Positions 8,214-19,094 of a stretch of DNA of 64,000 bases are shown here, in pieces (position 1 is the stretch's first letter; every line of letters begins with the position of its first letter). The translations under genes were made by a program, and so were the position numbers. Origin of the DNA: CAYQQQ01 sp964420125 (GTDB lineage Bacteria; Actinomycetota; Acidimicrobiia; Acidimicrobiales; Microtrichaceae); contig CAYQQQ010000018.1 of NCBI GenBank assembly GCA_964420125.1, positions 1 through 64,000 on the forward strand, given 5' to 3'. The notes under the pieces are model-generated. The model saw only the letters and a program-made list of their open reading frames with translations, was not told the DNA's origin and did no database searches.

Positions 8214-9851
8214 CTACGGGCAGCTGGCGCCCGCGCAGTCGGAGAGCTCGATCATGCGGGAGGACATCTCGTCGAAGGTCGCGGAGTTGGCCGCTCGCCC
8301 CTCAGGGGTGGCGAGGAGGTTGTCGAGCTCGTAGGGATCGGCGTCGAGGTCGTAGAGCTCCCACTCGTCGGTGGTGGTGCCGTTGCTCCCGGCGTCCCAG
8401 CGGATCACCTTCCATCGACGGTTCCGCAGCGCGGTGTAGCTCGGGATCTCCTGGGCGGTGAGCTGGACGAAGAAGTAGTAGTACATCTCCGGGGTGAGCT
8501 CGGCGCCGATGCCGTTGGCGCCGCCGCCGGTCTCGTACTGGGCGAGGATCTCGGTGCGCCACCCCTCCGGTTCGACGCCTGAGCCCAGGAGCGGAACGAG
8601 GGAGCGGCCGTCGACCGTTCCGGGCATGGTGGCGCCTGCCCATTCGGAGAAGGTCGGCGCGAGGTCGGCGTGGGTCACCATCGCGTCGGTGGTGCCGTGG
8701 CCGATGCCGGGCCCGGCGATGACCATCGGCACGAACAGGGACTCCTCGTAGGGGGCCATCTTGTGGATGAGTCGGTGCGAGCCGTTGTTGTAGCCGTTGT
8801 CGGAGGCGAACACGATGATCGTGTTGTCGAGCTCGCCCGTGTCGCGCAGCTCGTCCACCAGTCCGACGACCATGTCGTCGAGCGCCATGAGGCTGCCCAT
8901 CCGGTTGCGGTAGTCGGTGTCGACCCAGCCCATGGCGGCGGACCGGGCCTGGGCCGACTGGCGGAGCCACGTCGGCTTGTCGCTGAGGTCGGGTTCGCCG
9001 AAGTTCGGCGTGCGGGGGGCGATGTCGTCGGCGAACTGGTTGTTCGCGTGCCGTGGTGCGGGAGGTAGGGGGAGGTGCGGTGCGGTGGGCGTCATCATCA
9101 GGAAGAACGGCCGGTCGTCGTTGATGTCGTCCGCCCGCTGGATGAAGTCCTTGCCCTTGCGGGCCAGCACGTCGGTGGCGTAGTCCTGCGGAGAGGTGCC
9201 GTAGCTGATGATCCGACCGTTCTCGTTCAGCTTGTAGCCGTAGCCGGCGTAGAGCAGGTTGTCGACGCCCACGTACCATTCGGTCCAACCGGGCGGGATG
9301 TGGGTGGGGTCCTCCTCGATGCCGTTCATGTACTTGCCCATCATCGCGGTGCGGTAGCCGGCCGACTCGAGGGCGACGGCGATCGACTCCTCCTCGTTGC
9401 CTTCGCGCACGAAGGTCTCCCAACCGCCGTGTTCGCCGCCGTTGGTCAGCACGCCGGTGTTGTGGCCGAGCTTCCCGGTCAGGATCGTGGAACGAGCCGG
9501 GCAGCAGATGGGGGTCGGTCCGGCGGCACTGGTGAAGGTGAGGCCCCGGTCGGCCACCAGCTCCTTCGTCCGGGGCATGGCCTCCCAGACCGGGCTCACC
9601 GCATCGAGGTCGTCGGCGAGGACCATCACGATGTTCGGAGCGCCTGCGACCGGCAGCGGTCGGTCGATGTCCTCGGTCGGCCCGGGAGGCGCCACCGTGG
9701 CCGTGCAGGCGGCTGCGATCAGCGCCGTGGCGATCACGGCGCCCACGGCGCTCGAGATCCACCTCCGTCGCCGTGGTGACGTCGAACGGTGCGTGACCTC
9801 GCTGCCCGGACGCGCTGCGCCGCAGGGGGTGACTGGACTCCAACGCATCAT
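8214..9851 (-). CDS. Secreted sulfatase (formylglycine type)
   Basis: 545-residue type I sulfatase that would hydrolyse a sulfate ester outside the cytoplasm. A membrane-spanning signal near residue 30-50 ends ALIAAAC. The catalytic signature CCPARSTILTG is at about residue 116; the first Cys of C-x-P-x-R is the one normally oxidised to formylglycine by FGE, which is not encoded in this window. The metal site begins with MVLADDLD near residue 80, and ASDNGYNNGSH supplies later ligands. Start: ATG 9851 was chosen over ATG 9869, because the latter codon lies inside a palindromic operator and 9851 sits six bases after a candidate -10, giving a leaderless message. The substrate is not evident. 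Confidence 0.9.
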   Translation of the reverse strand: MMRWSPVTPCGAARPGSEVTHRSTSPRRRRWISSAVGAVIATALIAAACTATVAPPGPTEDIDRPLPVAGAPNIVMVLADDLDAVSPVWEAMPRTKELVADRGLTFTSAAGPTPICCPARSTILTGKLGHNTGVLTNGGEHGGWETFVREGNEEESIAVALESAGYRTAMMGKYMNGIEEDPTHIPPGWTEWYVGVDNLLYAGYGYKLNENGRIISYGTSPQDYATDVLARKGKDFIQRADDINDDRPFFLMMTPTAPHLPLPPAPRHANNQFADDIAPRTPNFGEPDLSDKPTWLRQSAQARSAAMGWVDTDYRNRMGSLMALDDMVVGLVDELRDTGELDNTIIVFASDNGYNNGSHRLIHKMAPYEESLFVPMVIAGPGIGHGTTDAMVTHADLAPTFSEWAGATMPGTVDGRSLVPLLGSGVEPEGWRTEILAQYETGGGANGIGAELTPEMYYYFFVQLTAQEIPSYTALRNRRWKVIRWDAGSNGTTTDEWELYDLDADPYELDNLLATPEGRAANSATFDEMSSRMIELSDCAGASCP

Positions 9852-9858
9852 TCCGCCA

Positions 9859-9886
9859 GTGTTAGTCATGTGACTAAGACTGTCAA
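9859..9886 (-). promoter_or_regulatory. Sulfatase promoter with TetR-type palindromic operator
   Basis: Reading the minus strand: a perfect -35 TTGACA at 9886-9881, a 16-base spacer, and a weak -10 TAACAC at 9864-9859, with the sulfatase ATG at 9851. Most of the spacer is occupied by the inverted repeat TTAGTCA-N2-TGACTAA (plus-strand coordinates 9862-9877), a shape and position typical for repressor blocking. The TetR-family gene immediately upstream (9927-10568) is the obvious candidate regulator. No second copy of the palindrome was found near the TetR/monooxygenase divergent start. Confidence 0.65.
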
Positions 9887-9926
9887 CCCGGAGAAGCCGC
9901 CGCTCGGGCGGGGCACTACCCCTCCT

Positions 9927-10568
9927 CTAGTGCTCCCTGTCGGGAGAGGCGCCCAGCGCAGAGCGCCACAGCAACCCGATCTGTCGCAAGACCTCCTCCT
10001 GGGGGAGGTGGCCGGTGAGGCCGTGCTGGAAGACCGGTTGGAGCACCAGCGCGCCCCACAGCAGCGACGCTCCCACCGAGGCGATGACCTCGGGGTCCAC
10101 CTCGGCGGTGATGTCGCCCCGGTCCTGCCGAGCACGGATCGCCTCCACCAGCAGCCGCAGTCCGGGCGTGCCGGGCATCAGCAGATCCTCCTGGTAGCCG
10201 TCGAGCAGCGCCCGCACGACGACCTTCCAGCCGTCGTCGACGGTGACGGTGTCCCAGAGCCGCGTCGCCCAGAAGCCCTCCTGGTCCATCTGGATGGTGG
10301 TGGACGCGGCCAGCGCCTCCGACATCACCCTCGTGGCGCGTTGGCGCACCACCTCCCGCAGCAGTCCCTCCTTCGACCCGAAGTAGTGGTGGACCAGTCC
10401 GTGGTTCACCCCAGCCACGGCGGCGATCTGGCGGACCGACACGGCCTTCGGACCCTCCTCGGCGAAGAGCCTCGCAGCCGCGTCGACCAGTGCCGCCCGC
10501 ACCTGCTCGGGGCCGTGGGGCGTTGCCGCTGGCTCCGGGCCCTCCACCTGCTCGCTGACATCGCTCAC
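9927..10568 (-). CDS. TetR/AcrR-family transcriptional regulator
   Basis: 213-residue regulator. The N-terminal helix-turn-helix is clear: AALVDAAARLFAEEGPKAVSVRQIAAVAGVNHGLVHHYFGSKEGLL, split here into its helix 1 region and recognition helix ending HHYFGSK. The C-terminal ligand-binding domain is all-alpha and not assignable to a ligand. GTG 10568 is preferred over a far-upstream ATG because AGGATCC precedes it at a suitable distance and the extension has no conserved look. It is divergent from the flavin monooxygenase gene and upstream of the sulfatase, whose promoter holds a palindrome suited to a TetR dimer. Likely a repressor of one or both; the inducer may be a hydrophobic ketone or ester, which is inference. 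Confidence 0.88.
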   Translation of the reverse strand: MSDVSEQVEGPEPAATPHGPEQVRAALVDAAARLFAEEGPKAVSVRQIAAVAGVNHGLVHHYFGSKEGLLREVVRQRATRVMSEALAASTTIQMDQEGFWATRLWDTVTVDDGWKVVVRALLDGYQEDLLMPGTPGLRLLVEAIRARQDRGDITAEVDPEVIASVGASLLWGALVLQPVFQHGLTGHLPQEEVLRQIGLLWRSALGASPDREH

Positions 10569-10693
10569 GGTGGTGGATCCTACGCACCGGGCTCGGGGAT
10601 GCTCGTCGTTGACTGCTCCACTCCCCGATGCCATCTTCCCGATCAGCTCAGGTACGCGCGGATCCGGTCCGGCGAACACGATGCGGAGGCTTC

Positions 10694-12529
<1,836 letters not shown>

Positions 12530-12691
12530 GCGCCGCCGCCGAAGGCTGGATCGCGCTGGTGTTCACGCCGCCGCCACCGAAGCGGGTGCTCCGCGACCGA
12601 CCCGAGATGGGGATCGGGTCGATCGCGGAGGCCGCGGCGGGAGCTCTTGGGGGCAGGTGCGGGGGGCTGCGATGACGAGCCGCCGCCTGGA

Positions 12692-13123
12692 TCAGCTGTG
12701 GGGCTGGACCTCGATCACCGGCTGATCCACGCTGGCGTCTACGCCGTGACGAACGCTCACCTGGCGGGGCTTGGCGCTCTCGCGCAGGGGGATCCGCAGC
12801 GTGAGCACGCCGTCGCGGTACTCGGCGTCCACGTGCTCGACGTCGAGGGTGTCGCCCAGCATCAGGCGGCGGGACACCTTCAGGTCGGCGCGCTCGCGCA
12901 CCAGGTACTGGGCACCCTCGGGTGCCTGACGTCGGCGCTGGGCGGCGAGTCGGAGCTCTCCGCGTTCGACTTGGAGGTCGATGCTCTCGGGGTCGATGCC
13001 CGGGAGGTCGAACTCGACGGTGATGACGTCACCCAAGCGGTAGGCGTCGAGGGCGGCCGGGCCCGGGGAGCTGGGCTCGAACACGCGGTCCCACTGCCGG
13101 AAGGGGTCGGTTCGCATGAGCAT
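12692..13123 (-). CDS. Hsp20/alpha-crystallin small heat-shock protein
   Basis: 143-residue holdase chaperone that binds unfolding proteins in the cytoplasm. The sequence starts MLMRTDPFRQWDRVF, a usual N-terminus for actinobacterial Hsp18/20, followed by the alpha-crystallin domain (VEFDLPGIDPESIDLQVE... AEYRDGVLTLRIPL, the last containing the conserved G-V-L-x-L-x-I-P motif). The start ATG 13123 is preceded by AAGGAGG (13130-13136). A strong AT-rich promoter lies 80-110 bases upstream. Confidence 0.95.
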   Translation of the reverse strand: MLMRTDPFRQWDRVFEPSSPGPAALDAYRLGDVITVEFDLPGIDPESIDLQVERGELRLAAQRRRQAPEGAQYLVRERADLKVSRRLMLGDTLDVEHVDAEYRDGVLTLRIPLRESAKPRQVSVRHGVDASVDQPVIEVQPHS

Positions 13124-13202
13124 CGGGTTCCTCCTTGAGGTTCGAGTGTGCAGTGCGGCTCCCATGTGCTGGCATGATGGCGATGCCATGAGAGACCTTG
13201 AC

Positions 13203-13231
13203 AATATAGCAAGCATGTTTTCTGTGAACAA
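13203..13231 (-). promoter_or_regulatory. Vegetative-type promoter of hsp20
   Basis: On the minus strand, -35 TTGTTC (13231-13226), exactly 17 bases, then -10 TATATT (13208-13203), in an unusually AT-rich patch. An inverted repeat CTTG-N9-CAAG (13197-13213) overlaps the -10, and a second hairpin GGCAT-N7-ATGCC lies in the leader at 13171-13187. The CTTG/CAAG half-sites faintly recall HspR-type HAIR elements but are too short to assign. Confidence 0.6.
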
Positions 13232-13378
13232 CGGGTGTGTTCCCGACGGTCGAGGTGATTCTGAGAGAACGGCGCGTCGAAGGTGGCGCGGGCCGTCGGC
13301 ACCGCGACGTCCCTTGCGCGGGCGTGTCGACGGCTAGGTTTCGAGCCGTCTGCCACCAGAGACCGAGGGGAGCCGGCG

Positions 13379-14611
13379 ATGACGAGCATCGAGGTCGAGG
13401 TCGAACCCGATGAGGTCGGTCTCGACGCACGACGGCTGGCGCGGATCGACGACCACTTCCGGCGCTATGTGGACGACGGTCGGCTGCCGGGTTGGCTGAT
13501 CTGCGTCAGCCGGCACGGCAAGGTGGCCCACCTGACGTGCTGCGGACACCGCGACCGGGAGGCGGGTCTGCCCGTCGAGCGCGACACGCTCTTCCGCATC
13601 TACTCCATGACCAAGCCCATCACCTCCGTGGCGGCGATGATGCTCTACGAGGAGGGTGCGTTCGAGCTCAAGGACCAGGTGAAGTGGTACCTGCCGGCCT
13701 TCGGTGGCACGCGGGTCTTCCGCGGGGGATCATCGATGAAGCCGGTGACCGAGCCGGTGTCCGAGCCCATGCGCATCTGGCATCTGCTCACCCACACCGC
13801 CGGGCTGACCTACGGGTTCAACTACGTCCACCCGGTGGACGCCATGTACAGAAGCGCGGGGTTCGAGCTGGGGGCTCCGAAGGGGGTGGACCTGGAGGAG
13901 GCCTGCGAGCGGTGGGCCCAGCTCCCGCTGGTGTTCCAGCCGGGTTCACGATGGAACTACTCGGTGGCCACCGACGTGCTCGGCCGGCTGGTGGAGGTCC
14001 TCTCCGGCATGAGCCTCGAGCAGTTCTTCACCGAGCGGATCCTGACGCCGCTCGACATGGCCGACACCGGGTTCTTCGTCGAGGAGGCCCGGCGTGATCG
14101 GCTCGCCGAGCTCTACGTCCCCGGACCGGATCGCTCCTGCGCCCCGGCGGGTGCGCTCGGCAAGGTGCCGCGATCCACACCCACCTTCTTGTCGGGGGGA
14201 GGGGGACTGGTCTCCACCGCCGGTGACTACCGGCGCTTCTGCCAGATGCTGCTCGGGCGCGGGGAGCTGGAGGGCGACCGGCTGCTCGGACCACGCACCC
14301 ATGCCTACATGGTGCGCAACCACCTGCCGGGCGGCGTCGACCTCGAGGCCTACGGCCAGTCCACCTTCGCCGAGACCACCTTCGACGGCGTCGGGTTCGG
14401 GTTGGGCTTCTCGGTGGTGCAGGACGGTGCTGCCACCAAGGTGGTCGGCAACGAGGGCGAGTACGGCTGGGGCGGAGCCGCCAGCACCGCCTTCTGGGTC
14501 GATCCGCTCGACGATCTCGTCGTGCTGTTCTTCACCCAGCTGCTGCCCTCGAGCACCTACGCGATCCGTCCGCAGCTGCGCCAACTCGTGTCCCAGGCGG
14601 TGATCGACTGA
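13379..14611 (+). CDS. Serine hydrolase, beta-lactamase/class C esterase family
   Basis: 410-residue penicillin-binding-protein-fold esterase (EstB/LpqH-like group). The catalytic S-x-x-K is SMTK near residue 76, in the family context LFRIYSMTKPITSVAAMML; the tyrosine region is RWNYSVATDVLGR; HLLTHTAGLTYGF is also typical. There is no signal peptide, so it is probably cytoplasmic. ATG 13379 has GAGGGGAG eight bases upstream. It runs into the PaaI thioesterase with a one-base gap, suggesting an operon. Likely hydrolyses ester substrates; a link to products of the nearby Baeyer-Villiger enzyme is inference. Confidence 0.9.
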   Translation: MTSIEVEVEPDEVGLDARRLARIDDHFRRYVDDGRLPGWLICVSRHGKVAHLTCCGHRDREAGLPVERDTLFRIYSMTKPITSVAAMMLYEEGAFELKDQVKWYLPAFGGTRVFRGGSSMKPVTEPVSEPMRIWHLLTHTAGLTYGFNYVHPVDAMYRSAGFELGAPKGVDLEEACERWAQLPLVFQPGSRWNYSVATDVLGRLVEVLSGMSLEQFFTERILTPLDMADTGFFVEEARRDRLAELYVPGPDRSCAPAGALGKVPRSTPTFLSGGGGLVSTAGDYRRFCQMLLGRGELEGDRLLGPRTHAYMVRNHLPGGVDLEAYGQSTFAETTFDGVGFGLGFSVVQDGAATKVVGNEGEYGWGGAASTAFWVDPLDDLVVLFFTQLLPSSTYAIRPQLRQLVSQAVID

Positions 14612-14612
14612 G

Positions 14613-15122
14613 ATGGTGGGCATGAGCGAGCACGGTGGCGAGGCCCCGGACACGAACGACGTACCGGCCGAGGCCGGCGGTCCTGTCCCCCTCCATGCCC
14701 TCCTGGGGCTGGAGTTCGAGGTGCCCGAGGAGGGTTCCCGCATCGCAGAGGTGCGGATGCCGGCGCGGCGAGAGGCGATGGGCTCCATGGCCAACCTCCA
14801 CGGCGGGGCGATCGCCACGCTCGTCGACCTGGCCTGTGCGTTGGCTGCGGCGCGGTGCCGGGGCTTCGACCACACCAAGGAGACGCTGGTCACCTCGGAC
14901 ATGCACGTGCGCTACCTGGGAACCCACCGCGCCGACGAGGTCGTGGCTCGTGCCGAGGTGGTGAAGGTGGGGTCCCGCCTCATCGTGGTGGAGTGCAAGG
15001 TGATCAGCGGTGTCGGCGAGGACGGCAGCGAGCACGTGATCGCCGTGGCGGACTTCTCGATGATGGTCGTGGCCAAGCGGGCGCCGTCGGCTCCGCTCGC
15101 TGACGCCCCACCCGCCAGCTGA
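14613..15122 (+). CDS. PaaI-family hotdog thioesterase
   Basis: 169-residue hotdog-fold protein. The family core is visible: ANLHGGAIATLVDLACALAAA with the conserved H-G-G and catalytic Asp, then VTSDMHVRYLGTH and an extended strand region ending ADFSMMVVAK. It would hydrolyse acyl- or aryl-CoA thioesters in the cytoplasm. ATG 14613 follows the esterase stop by one base; ATG 14622 (MSEHGGEA) is an equally possible start. The C-terminal 15 residues are Ala/Pro-rich. Confidence 0.88.
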   Translation: MVGMSEHGGEAPDTNDVPAEAGGPVPLHALLGLEFEVPEEGSRIAEVRMPARREAMGSMANLHGGAIATLVDLACALAAARCRGFDHTKETLVTSDMHVRYLGTHRADEVVARAEVVKVGSRLIVVECKVISGVGEDGSEHVIAVADFSMMVVAKRAPSAPLADAPPAS

Positions 15123-15150
15123 CCTCCGGTTCGATCCACGCGGCCCCGGT

Positions 15151-16467
15151 TCAGGAGGTGAGCTCCCTGACCGCACCGTCGATGGCGTGCAGCGTCAGGT
15201 CGATGTCGTGGTCGGTGTGCGCGGTGGACACGAAGAACTTCTCGTGGGCCTTCACCACGCCTCGGTCGAAGAGGGCCTGGGCGAAGCGGGACCGCGTCAC
15301 GGGGTCCGCAGCGAGCGAGCTCCGGTGGTCGATGACGTCCTCGTCGGTGAACCAGGCCTCGAACGCAGGCGGTTCGCCGGTCACCCTGACCGCCAGCCCG
15401 GCGTGCTCGCAGGCGATGCGGATCCCCGCCATGAGCCGGGCACCCCGCGCGAAGAGCGACTCGTAGATCCCAGGTGCCCGGAGCTGCTCGAGCACGGCCA
15501 GACCCACGGCACACGACACCGGGTTCCCGCTGTAGGTGCCGGTCAAGGCGACGTAGCCGCCGGTGAGTCGCCGGATCCCTTCGGCGTAGCGCATCAGCTC
15601 CTCCGACCCGCACACCACCCCGAGCGGGTGACCACCCGAGAGGCTCTTTCCCAGGGCGCAGAGGTCGGGAACCACGCCGTAGTGCTCCTGGGCTCCTCCG
15701 TAGGCGAGCCGGAAGCCGGTCACCACCTCGTCGAAGACCAGTGGGATGCGGTGGTGCGCGGTGACGTCCCGCAGGGCCTGAAGGAAGCCGGGCCGCGGCG
15801 GGATCGTGCGCTGCAGGGGCTCGACGATCACCGCGGCGAGCTCGTCGGCGTGCCGCTCGACGAGCTCGGTGGCCGTGTCGAGGTCGTTGAAGGGGGCGAC
15901 GAGCACCTCGTCGAAGGTGGAAGGCGGTATGCCCTCGGAGTTCGGCACCGGCTCCGGCCACGGCGCCGGCTCCTGGGTCCACTGGTTGCTCATGGACACG
16001 GCGTCGCCCTGGCCGTGGTAGCCGCCCTCGAACTTGAGGATGCGCGACCTGCCCGTGTGGGCCCGGGCCAGTCGGAGCGCGAAGAAGGTGCTGTCGGAGC
16101 CTGTGCTGCAGAAGGCGACCCGTTCCGCGCAGGGCACGGCGCGCACGAGCTCCTCGGCGAGCAGGATGGACGGCTCGTTGGGCAGGAGGAAGCTCGTGCC
16201 GCGGCCCACCTGATCCCGGGCCGCCGCAACCACCGCGGGATGCGCGTGGCCCAGCAGCATCGGCCCCGACCCGAGCAGGTAGTCGAGGTACTCGTTGCCG
16301 CTGAGGTCCCAGATCCGAGGGCCCTCACCCCGCGCCACCACGATCGCCGAATCGAGCGACATGGTGGACGTGAGGGCGCATGCCGGCAGGAAGGCCATGG
16401 CGCGATCGAGCAGCTGCTGCTCCTGTTCGGTCCTGGGGAGCCGTTCGGCGTCGCTCATCTCGTTCAC
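15151..16467 (-). CDS. Class III PLP aminotransferase, glutamate-1-semialdehyde aminomutase-like
   Basis: 438-residue fold-type I, class III PLP enzyme resembling HemL. Seen: YLDYLLGSGPMLLGHAHP at the N-terminal substrate/dimer region, the phosphate-binding STGSDSTFFALRLARA, KFEGGYHGQGD, the PLP ring-binding FDEVVTGFR, and the Schiff-base lysine in ALGKSLSGGHPLG near residue 272. It is last in a three-gene set after a WS/DGAT acyltransferase and a sulfotransferase, overlapping the latter by ATGA (16464-16467). That setting argues against housekeeping haem synthesis and for a specialised aminotransferase or aminomutase; this is inference from context. Confidence 0.87.
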   Translation of the reverse strand: MNEMSDAERLPRTEQEQQLLDRAMAFLPACALTSTMSLDSAIVVARGEGPRIWDLSGNEYLDYLLGSGPMLLGHAHPAVVAAARDQVGRGTSFLLPNEPSILLAEELVRAVPCAERVAFCSTGSDSTFFALRLARAHTGRSRILKFEGGYHGQGDAVSMSNQWTQEPAPWPEPVPNSEGIPPSTFDEVLVAPFNDLDTATELVERHADELAAVIVEPLQRTIPPRPGFLQALRDVTAHHRIPLVFDEVVTGFRLAYGGAQEHYGVVPDLCALGKSLSGGHPLGVVCGSEELMRYAEGIRRLTGGYVALTGTYSGNPVSCAVGLAVLEQLRAPGIYESLFARGARLMAGIRIACEHAGLAVRVTGEPPAFEAWFTDEDVIDHRSSLAADPVTRSRFAQALFDRGVVKAHEKFFVSTAHTDHDIDLTLHAIDGAVRELTS

Positions 16468-17621
16468 ATCCCGAAGTGCTGCAGGTACCCCGAGAATCGG
16501 TCGCGGATCTCCGCCTCGCTGACGCCCATCGCCGCCGCGTCGTAGCGGTGGCCGCCGTGGCGGCCCTGTGGGTGCTCCGCCTGCCAGTCCCGGAGGCGAA
16601 CCTCGGCGGCGTCGGTCAGCTCGTGGTCGAAGTGCGCGCAGATCGACCGGACGGTGGCCAGCGGGTCGGCCACGAAGTCCTCGAAGTGCACGTCCAGGAA
16701 CTGGTGCGAACCGGCGTGCTCCCTCCTGGCTGCCAGGCCGGCGTCGGCGGCATCCGCCCAGCTCGCTGTCAGCTCCCGGGCCAGCTGTGCAGTGTCCACG
16801 TGCGTCTCGTGGAGGGCCCGGATCCGGCTGATGAAGCTGGTGTAGGAGGCGATCACCTCGACGGGATCACGGTGGGTCTGCACGATGCAGGCGTCCGGGT
16901 ACACCGCGAGCAGGCACGGCAGCTGGCGCAGGTGGACCGGGTACTTCAGCAGCCACCGCCGTTCGGGATCGTTGGCGCCGATGAGCTGCACCAGCCGTCG
17001 ATGGCGCTCGTAGGCCTCCCTGTGGGGGGTGTGGTGGTACCAGTCCGCGTAGGTGGGCACGGTGGCCGCCACCTCGAAGCGGTCGTCCACGAAGCTCTGC
17101 TCGAGCAGGTGCCGGCACTCCTCGGGCCAGTCGGCGCGCATCTCGTGCACCGCCATCAGCTCGGGGGCGTGCTCGTAGAGGAACGACAGCTCGGCTTCCG
17201 AGGAGGAGAAGTCGGGGTTCGACGCCCAGTCGTCGTGAGGCGGGCGGGGCTGGGGATGGGCGGCGAGCCAGAACTCCAGGCTCTGGAGGTTCGGGTCCCG
17301 TCCCATCAGGTAGTGCAGGGCGGTGCTGCCCGTGCGCACCAGGCCCGTGATCACGATGGGTCGCCGGATCTCCGGCCGGTCTCCCTCCGGCACGCGCTGG
17401 AGCAGCCCCTCGGAGCGGAGCCGGTTGACGAGCGTGTTGACGAACTGGCCCCGCATGAGCTCGGCGCCCGTGGTGCTGAGGTGGGCGTCCCGGTCGAGCG
17501 AATCCAGCAGCACGCCGAGCGCCTCGCGGTAGTGGGGGTCGCCGAAGTCCTCCAGACCGGCTCGTCGCCGGGCCTCCTCGTGGAGCTCCTCGACCTGTCC
17601 GCCCAGCGTGTCCGTGCACAT
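16464..17621 (-). CDS. PAPS-dependent sulfotransferase family protein
   Basis: 385-residue sulfotransferase of the bacterial/actinobacterial Sulfotransfer_3 type, moving sulfate from PAPS to an acceptor hydroxyl or amine. The 5'-phosphosulfate loop is ITGLVRTGSTALHYLM near residue 95; the 3'-phosphate-binding segment is near VQTHRDPVEVIASYTSF, where the Arg and Ser positions are conserved in the family. Nine bases separate it from the upstream WS/DGAT gene and it overlaps the downstream aminotransferase by four, so the three are very likely co-transcribed. Acceptor unknown; a lipid is plausible given the acyltransferase. Confidence 0.88.
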   Translation of the reverse strand: MCTDTLGGQVEELHEEARRRAGLEDFGDPHYREALGVLLDSLDRDAHLSTTGAELMRGQFVNTLVNRLRSEGLLQRVPEGDRPEIRRPIVITGLVRTGSTALHYLMGRDPNLQSLEFWLAAHPQPRPPHDDWASNPDFSSSEAELSFLYEHAPELMAVHEMRADWPEECRHLLEQSFVDDRFEVAATVPTYADWYHHTPHREAYERHRRLVQLIGANDPERRWLLKYPVHLRQLPCLLAVYPDACIVQTHRDPVEVIASYTSFISRIRALHETHVDTAQLARELTASWADAADAGLAARREHAGSHQFLDVHFEDFVADPLATVRSICAHFDHELTDAAEVRLRDWQAEHPQGRHGGHRYDAAAMGVSEAEIRDRFSGYLQHFGM

Positions 17622-17630
17622 GCGGTCTGT

Positions 17631-19016
17631 CTAACAGCGGGCCGCGAGCTCGTCGATGCCTGCGACGATCCCCTCGGCGAGCACGGAGACGTCGGTTGCC
17701 GTGTCGTAGTCTCCGGTGATGCCGAAGGCGAGCTGCCCGTTGTAGGAGAGGATGGCGGTGCCGACGCGCACCCCGTGGAAGATGGGCACGAACGGCAGGT
17801 ACTGCAGCATCTCGTGGCCGAGGCAGTACAAGGGGAACTGCGGTCCCGGCACGTTGGTGGTCACGGTGGTCACGGAACGCTGGAGGAGCACGCGAGGAGA
17901 TCCGATGCCCAGCTTCGTGATGGAGGCGACCAGCGCAGGAGGCGCCAGGTTGCCGATCTCCGTGACCGCCTCGCCCGCCTCCGCCATGTGGGAGCCCTTG
18001 AGCTGCTCCATCGAGGCGTGCACGTCCCGCAACCGCTCCACGGGATCCGTGATCCCCACGGGGAGGTCGAGCAGCATGGCCGACACCCGGTTGTCCACTG
18101 CGCCCGCGCCGTCGGGGCCGCGCACCGAGACCGGGACCAGCGACCGCACCACGCAGTCGGCGGGGTCGTCGCCGCGCTCCTCCAGCAACGCCCGATAGCC
18201 GCCGGTGACCGCCGCCAGCACGACGTCGTTGACGGTGCCGCCGAGGGACCTGCCGATCGTCTTGACGGTGTCGAGCGGTGCCTCTGCATGGCACCAGACC
18301 CGATGAGGGCCGATGCCCCCCTCGATCGACGAGTGGGGGGTGAACACCAGGCGGCGGGCGAGACGAGCCAGGCCGCTGCCCAGCTCGCCGGCGCGCTTGG
18401 CCGCACCTCCGGGATCGTGCAGCAGGTTCGGGGCCTGGCTCAACCAGCGCGCCGACTCCGCCACCGAGCCGCCCCAGGCGTCGGTGACGAGACGGAGGGT
18501 CGACGGCTCGGGCTCGGGCGTCCATGGTTCGGGCTCGGGCAGCGGGGTGTCGGGGTCGAGGTCGAGCAGGACGGTGAGCAGTCCGACGCCGGCGATGCCG
18601 TCGACCATGCTGTGGTGCACCTTGAGCACGAGCGCCCAGCGACCGCCGTCCAGTCCCTCGACGAGCCAGGTCTCCCAGAGGGGCCGGGCGCGATCGAGCG
18701 GTTGCGACATCAACCGGCCCACCAGGCGGCACAGGTCGTCATCGCCGCCGGGAGCTGGCAGAGCGGTGTGTCGGACGTGGTAGGCGAGGTTGAAGTGCGG
18801 GTCGTCGGTCCAGACGGGCCGCCCGAGCTCGAGGGGCACGGTCCGGACCCGCTGGCGGTACCGGGGGATCAGGTGGAGCTTCGAACCGATCAGCGCGGTC
18901 AGCTGGTCGATCGTCGGAGGCGGGTCGGCGAATGTGCAGACGCCGGCGATGTGCATGTGGGCCACGCCGTCCTCCAGCGTGAGGAACTCGGAGTCCAGGG
19001 TGCTCAATCGGTCCAC
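17631..19016 (-). CDS. Wax ester synthase/diacylglycerol acyltransferase
   Basis: 461-residue WS/DGAT-family acyltransferase, which esterifies fatty alcohols or diacylglycerol with acyl-CoA to make storage lipid. The catalytic HHSMVDG (His134-His135...Asp139-Gly140) is intact; the C-terminal TNVPGPQFPLYCLG and the start MDRLSTLDSEFLTLED match the family. ATG 19016 gives the canonical N-terminus. It heads the operon with the sulfotransferase and aminotransferase, so its product may be further modified rather than plain neutral lipid; that is inference. Confidence 0.93.
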   Translation of the reverse strand: MDRLSTLDSEFLTLEDGVAHMHIAGVCTFADPPPTIDQLTALIGSKLHLIPRYRQRVRTVPLELGRPVWTDDPHFNLAYHVRHTALPAPGGDDDLCRLVGRLMSQPLDRARPLWETWLVEGLDGGRWALVLKVHHSMVDGIAGVGLLTVLLDLDPDTPLPEPEPWTPEPEPSTLRLVTDAWGGSVAESARWLSQAPNLLHDPGGAAKRAGELGSGLARLARRLVFTPHSSIEGGIGPHRVWCHAEAPLDTVKTIGRSLGGTVNDVVLAAVTGGYRALLEERGDDPADCVVRSLVPVSVRGPDGAGAVDNRVSAMLLDLPVGITDPVERLRDVHASMEQLKGSHMAEAGEAVTEIGNLAPPALVASITKLGIGSPRVLLQRSVTTVTTNVPGPQFPLYCLGHEMLQYLPFVPIFHGVRVGTAILSYNGQLAFGITGDYDTATDVSVLAEGIVAGIDELAARC

Positions 19017-19094
19017 GGCGGGGACCCTACCGTCACCGGGGGCGGCCCGCTCGGGCGCGCCAGGCGATGGTCGGGACGAGTCTGCGGGTGTGCT

